64,000 nt of DNA from the NCBI GenBank assembly GCA_033239525.1, contig BSYO01000024.1, positions 11,121,991 to 11,185,990 on the forward strand, read 5' to 3'. Each line of letters begins with the position of its first letter. Positions within the stretch are counted from its first letter, which is position 1. Below are positions 61,801-64,000 of this stretch, piece by piece. Position numbers and translations under genes: made by a program. The stretch is from Nepenthes gracilis. Its lineage: Eukaryota; Streptophyta; Magnoliopsida; Caryophyllales; Nepenthaceae. A model generated the notes under the pieces. It was not told where the DNA came from. It saw only the letters and a program-made list of their open reading frames with translations, and did not search any database.

Positions 61801-62633
61801 CTCTAAATTCCTTATCATTTGCTTCCCGAAAGCATCATTTGGATGGATCTACAAGGAATTTATACGCACTGTAAGCACATGACATGATGAGGAAATGGTG
61901 AACAAATAAATGGCAATAATGGAGATGAATATTAAAAAGGTGCAAAACCTGCTCATATATTAAAAAAATAGCTGTAGAAAATTTTGTTGAAGCCCAACCA
62001 ACTATATTACGGGTCAACTCTGGATCCAAGTATATCAAAACACATTCTGCAATGATAAGTGTTGGCAAGCTGATAACAATATCAGAATAAGCACCTAATG
62101 ATTGCTCACCATACATTGTAAACAATAATGATACAATTAGTACAAGTAATTCTAGTTGAGAATTAAATAGCTGAATTAATGGAGATCCAAGCTCTACTCA
62201 GATCAACCGGCGTGTTAAGACTTCAAATTCACAGGGCAAGAAAAAAAAAATTATGTAATATAAATATTACAAAAGGATGTACTGTACCATGCAGAATCAG
62301 TTAAAAACACATGGCCATTTTAATGAAAAAGTGGAAAATAAAAAGTACCTCCGGGATTAGAAAAAGAGGAAGTGTCATCCATAATTTATAATACAGAAGA
62401 TTCATATCTTCTTAAGAAAGCAATAGTGATGTTCAAAATTTGACAGCTTTATGACAAAATTCAGTGTTTTGGGCGGTGGGGGGAAGGACTAAGTTTGTGT
62501 ATTAAAAAAGAACTGACTTTGTGCACATACCTAGGATCAAGATTGGCCAACGTCACAACATCATCCAACTTTTTTACATCACGTAAATCAACAGGAAGTA
62601 GTTTGTAGTGATCACCAAGCACTTCCCCTTTCT
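43835..62633 (-). CDS. Leucine carboxyl methyltransferase (LCMT1/SBI1-like), 3' part (last eight exons)
   Basis: Eight exons on the minus strand join in frame: 62633-62531, 62069-61949, 61848-61801, 59894-59811, 56955-56891, 56146-56095, 46532-46494, 43906-43835. They encode about 193 residues to a TGA at 43835-43837. In order they give [32 protein letters not shown] (the methyltransferase core), [90 protein letters not shown] and GLFGNFGFP. The family methylates the C-terminal leucine carboxyl group of the PP2A catalytic subunit using SAM. The Arabidopsis member SBI1 affects brassinosteroid receptor turnover. N-terminal exons, including the SAM-binding GAGFDT-type motif, lie right of the window. 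The intron 56094-46533 starts with GC and holds nested transposons. Confidence 0.93.
44964..45258. mobile_element. MITE family copy 1, 295 bp, in the last LCMT intron
   Basis: The ends are inverted repeats: GATGAAAATATTGATATTGG on the left and, reverse-complemented, GATGAAAATATCAGCCGATA on the right. The interior is rich in GATATATTGG/CCAATATATC words. Related copies are at 61144-61386 and 62724-62945. Confidence 0.65.
45308..45493 (-). other. Unassigned exon-like reading frame in the last LCMT intron
   Basis: A minus-strand frame reads [20 protein letters not shown] and then [20 protein letters not shown]. It ends at a good donor-like CAGATGAAG/GTAGTT. The wording looks protein-like and is not part of LCMT, but I do not recognise the family. 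There is no start codon, and the adjoining upstream frame is shifted. It may be a captured or decayed gene fragment. Confidence 0.2.
47763..47928 (-). other. Unassigned exon-like reading frame in the GC-AG LCMT intron
   Basis: After an acceptor-like CAATTTATAG on the minus strand, the frame reads [20 protein letters not shown] and continues [20 protein letters not shown] to a stop. It is protein-like and not part of LCMT. I do not recognise it. No partner exon is found beside it. Confidence 0.2.
48659..49268 (-). repeat. 3' LTR of the gypsy element, with an internal duplication
   Basis: It matches 53829-54338 but is about 100 bp longer. A segment (ACAACTGCTTATTCACGATT ... CTGAATAACAGATT) occurs twice in a row, from about 48878 and again from about 48976. 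The LTR may extend further right (towards 49370) than the match with the other LTR shows. Confidence 0.7.
49350..51901 (-). pseudogene. pol remnant of the gypsy element (RT, RNase H, integrase, chromodomain-like tail)
   Basis: From right to left: an RT piece with [14 protein letters not shown] and [10 protein letters not shown] (about 51900-51780); then [20 protein letters not shown] and [14 protein letters not shown] (about 51475-51380); a decayed RNase H zone; an integrase zinc-binding block with [20 protein letters not shown] and CDICQQNK (about 50590-50480); an integrase core ([17 protein letters not shown], then [10 protein letters not shown] and LSTAYHP); [17 protein letters not shown] (about 49790); and a chromodomain-like [17 protein letters not shown] tail near 49420. 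The pieces lie in several frames with stops, so no functional polyprotein remains. Confidence 0.78.
51291..51398 (-). repeat. 54-bp tandem duplication in the RT/RNase H junction of the gypsy element
   Basis: Two adjacent 54-bp copies (51291-51344 and 51345-51398) encode 18 residues twice in frame ([20 protein letters not shown]). The copies differ at a few bases. Confidence 0.85.
52312..53780 (-). pseudogene. gag and protease remnant of the gypsy element
   Basis: It opens [20 protein letters not shown] with a coiled-coil-like stretch (from 53780). After a shift it continues with [19 protein letters not shown], a capsid-type block (about 53450-53390). A zinc knuckle reads [14 protein letters not shown] (about 52830), where the usual His is Tyr. 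A protease-like zone with IVLGG follows near 52400. Frames are broken throughout. Confidence 0.7.
53817..53826 (-). other. Primer binding site of the gypsy element
   Basis: The minus strand reads TGGTATCAGA two bases after the 5' LTR end. This is the standard initiator-Met tRNA site. Confidence 0.75.
53829..54338 (-). repeat. 5' LTR of the gypsy element
   Basis: It matches the 3' LTR from TGTGAGCGAGATG to CAAGCACCCTTATA (plus strand). Beyond that it meets LINE sequence, so its outer end is probably truncated. Confidence 0.7.
54509..54553 (+). repeat. Compound TC/AT microsatellite inside the LINE
   Basis: A TC dinucleotide run followed by an AT run interrupts the LINE reverse transcriptase region. 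Confidence 0.8.
55451..56090. other. LCMT intron sequence next to exon 56095-56146
   Basis: Part of the GC-AG intron outside the LINE. No element or gene is recognised. Confidence 0.5.
56956..59810. other. LCMT intron, about 2.9 kb
   Basis: Bounded by the exons 59894-59811 and 56955-56891 with GT-AG ends. I find no coding sequence or element with clear ends; the sequence is unique-looking and moderately AT-rich. Confidence 0.55.
59895..61800. other. LCMT intron, about 1.9 kb, with one MITE
   Basis: Apart from the MITE copy at 61144-61386, I see no recognised feature. Confidence 0.55.
61144..61386. mobile_element. MITE family copy 2, about 243 bp
   Basis: The reverse complement of the right end (GGATGAAACATCGGTATTGG) matches the left end of copy 1 (GGATGAAAATATTGATATTGG). 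The left end (GGATATAAATATGCCCGACA) is more decayed. The interior shares GGATATATC and CAATATATTA words with copy 1, in the opposite orientation. Confidence 0.55.
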
Positions 62634-62723
62634 CTGCATAGTAAAGATAATCTAAAGCAGTATTTTGGAAGAACTCACGACTGAAAAATGGTGTCTTTGC
62701 ATGTTTCATTTGATTAGAGTATG

Positions 62724-62945
62724 GGTGAAAATATCGGCCGATATCCAACATATCAACCCTTGATGTTGCAGCAAAATTAAGAAATATTATAGTTTTGGCG
62801 ATATATCGCAATATATTAATAATATTTTCTTGTTACCTTATAGTTCTCAGAAAATGTTTTACTTCCAATACACTCATTACCTTTATATATTGTTTGATAT
62901 ATCCAATACTAATACAACTATAACCGATATCGATATTTTCTTTAT
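62724..62945. mobile_element. MITE family copy 3, about 222 bp
   Basis: The left end GGTGAAAATATCGGCCGATA and the reverse complement of the right end, AAGAAAATATCGATATCGG, form inverted repeats of the same family. It lies just upstream of exon 62633-62531. Confidence 0.55.
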
Positions 62946-64000
62946 AGAAGGGAATCTTTATAAGAACTTACATGATTGCAAGAACTTATAAAACCTTTGC
63001 ATGTTTCATTTGAATACATAGTGGTCAGAGGAGATAGATGGTGGAAACATAATAACGGAGTCTTTGAGACAAGACTTAGTGTAAATTATTTAAATTTTTC
63101 CAAATTTTTGCCACCCATATAGAATAACATTTCACAACATGGCAATTCTAGGAAAGTAGTATTGGGACTTGCAATAAGGATCCTTCTATAAAAAGGAAAA
63201 CTCTTGCAATTGCATGAAACTCCAAGGAATTTAACCATCTATTCAAACAATAATCTATTGAAGGTTGGTATGAGGCAAGGATTAGATCACGATTGTATTG
63301 ATAGCGGTGGTATAGAATGATACGTATCGGTTTCTAATATCATGAATGCCAAAATAATTTCTCAGTACCACATCAAAAGTAAGTAATATATTAAAATTTG
63401 ACCATCTTTTTATTATATATTTTCATATCTAAAGAGCTTTAGCCAATTTTATTAAATAGAGCCTAGCATCCTTCTAGTCACTAAAAGCACCCCAAATATT
63501 TTGGTCAACATATGTTTTATACCTCTAGAAACATGACTAATATCCTTCTAGTCACTTAAAGTACCCTAAATATTTTGATATATGCATTTTTTATACTTTT
63601 AAAAATTATGTGAATTCAGCTTTCTTAAAAAACTTATGAACACTTAAAATATAAAAATTTGAGCTTTTGAAATAAAAAAAAAAAAAAGCAAAGCAAAAAA
63701 ATGGCTTGAAACATATTGGCCAATGTAATACAATGCATCATTAATAGAGAGACATACATCAATAATTTTTCAGTATTGAAAAATTACTATATCAGAAGAT
63801 CCTATTATCAATTGCTATTGGCCTATATTTGAAATAATGGTATGAGGATAAAAGCAACCATCTAAAAGGTGGGAAAACACTAGTACAGCCTCTAATAAAT
63901 CCTTCATCATGTATAATGCATCAAGTACTTGTGCATTGGAGAATGAATTTCATAGTAGTACAAATGCATCAGAGACTAGGTTTTCTTCTAATAAAACCAA
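62946..64000. other. LCMT upstream intron sequence to the window edge
   Basis: The conserved N-terminal exons (including the GAGFDT-type motif) are not seen here, so this is probably intron. Words such as GATACGTATCGG near 63320 hint at another very decayed relative of the MITE family; this is not firm. Confidence 0.4.

Noticed and set aside
1..64000. CRISPR arrays, bacterial operons, tRNA or rRNA genes
   Set aside because: The window is plant nuclear DNA. The only tandem arrays are minisatellites and transposon repeats, and I saw no tRNA cloverleaf or rRNA-like stretch on either strand.

Overview
This is nuclear DNA of a flowering plant, most likely a dicot. The evidence is AT-rich intergenic DNA, host genes split by long GT-AG introns, plant-type gene families, and several classes of plant transposon. 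Four host genes can be read, all on the minus strand. They are an ELMO/CED-12 domain gene (1791-6997, 3' end outside the window), a uclacyanin-type phytocyanin (19100-20682), a complete RABD/Rab1 small GTPase (36161-41250), and a leucine carboxyl methyltransferase (LCMT1/SBI1-like, 43835-62633, 5' end outside the window). I rebuilt exon borders by requiring an unbroken reading frame, family-like sequence and consensus splice sites.

Transposons make up most of the rest. Two related non-autonomous LTR elements, A (8534-14988, minus) and B (28022-34379, plus), each have a perfect 5-bp target duplication. They have a PBS, a gag remnant with a zinc knuckle, no detectable pol, a tandem-repeat block, and a long gene on the opposite strand to gag. 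That antisense gene resembles the plant 'putative gypsy type transposon' family. It has a short intron at the same place in both elements and a conserved TATA-like box upstream of its ATG. This is the most interesting structure in the window.

Two host introns carry solo LTRs with clean target duplications: ELMO intron 1 (5208-6402) and RABD intron 2 (38345-39203). One LCMT intron has grown to about 9.5 kb. It holds a decayed RTE-type LINE on the plus strand, itself split by a decayed Ty3/gypsy element with a chromodomain-like tail on the minus strand. That intron starts with GC instead of GT. Three copies of one inverted-repeat MITE family lie in LCMT introns, and further MITE or fold-back elements lie at 693-1186, 18240-18374 and 21299-21505.

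The host genes have unrelated roles (Rac/Arf-type regulation, an apoplastic copper protein, ER-Golgi traffic, PP2A methylation), so no shared pathway is implied. The remaining DNA is AT-rich spacer in which I see no genes.
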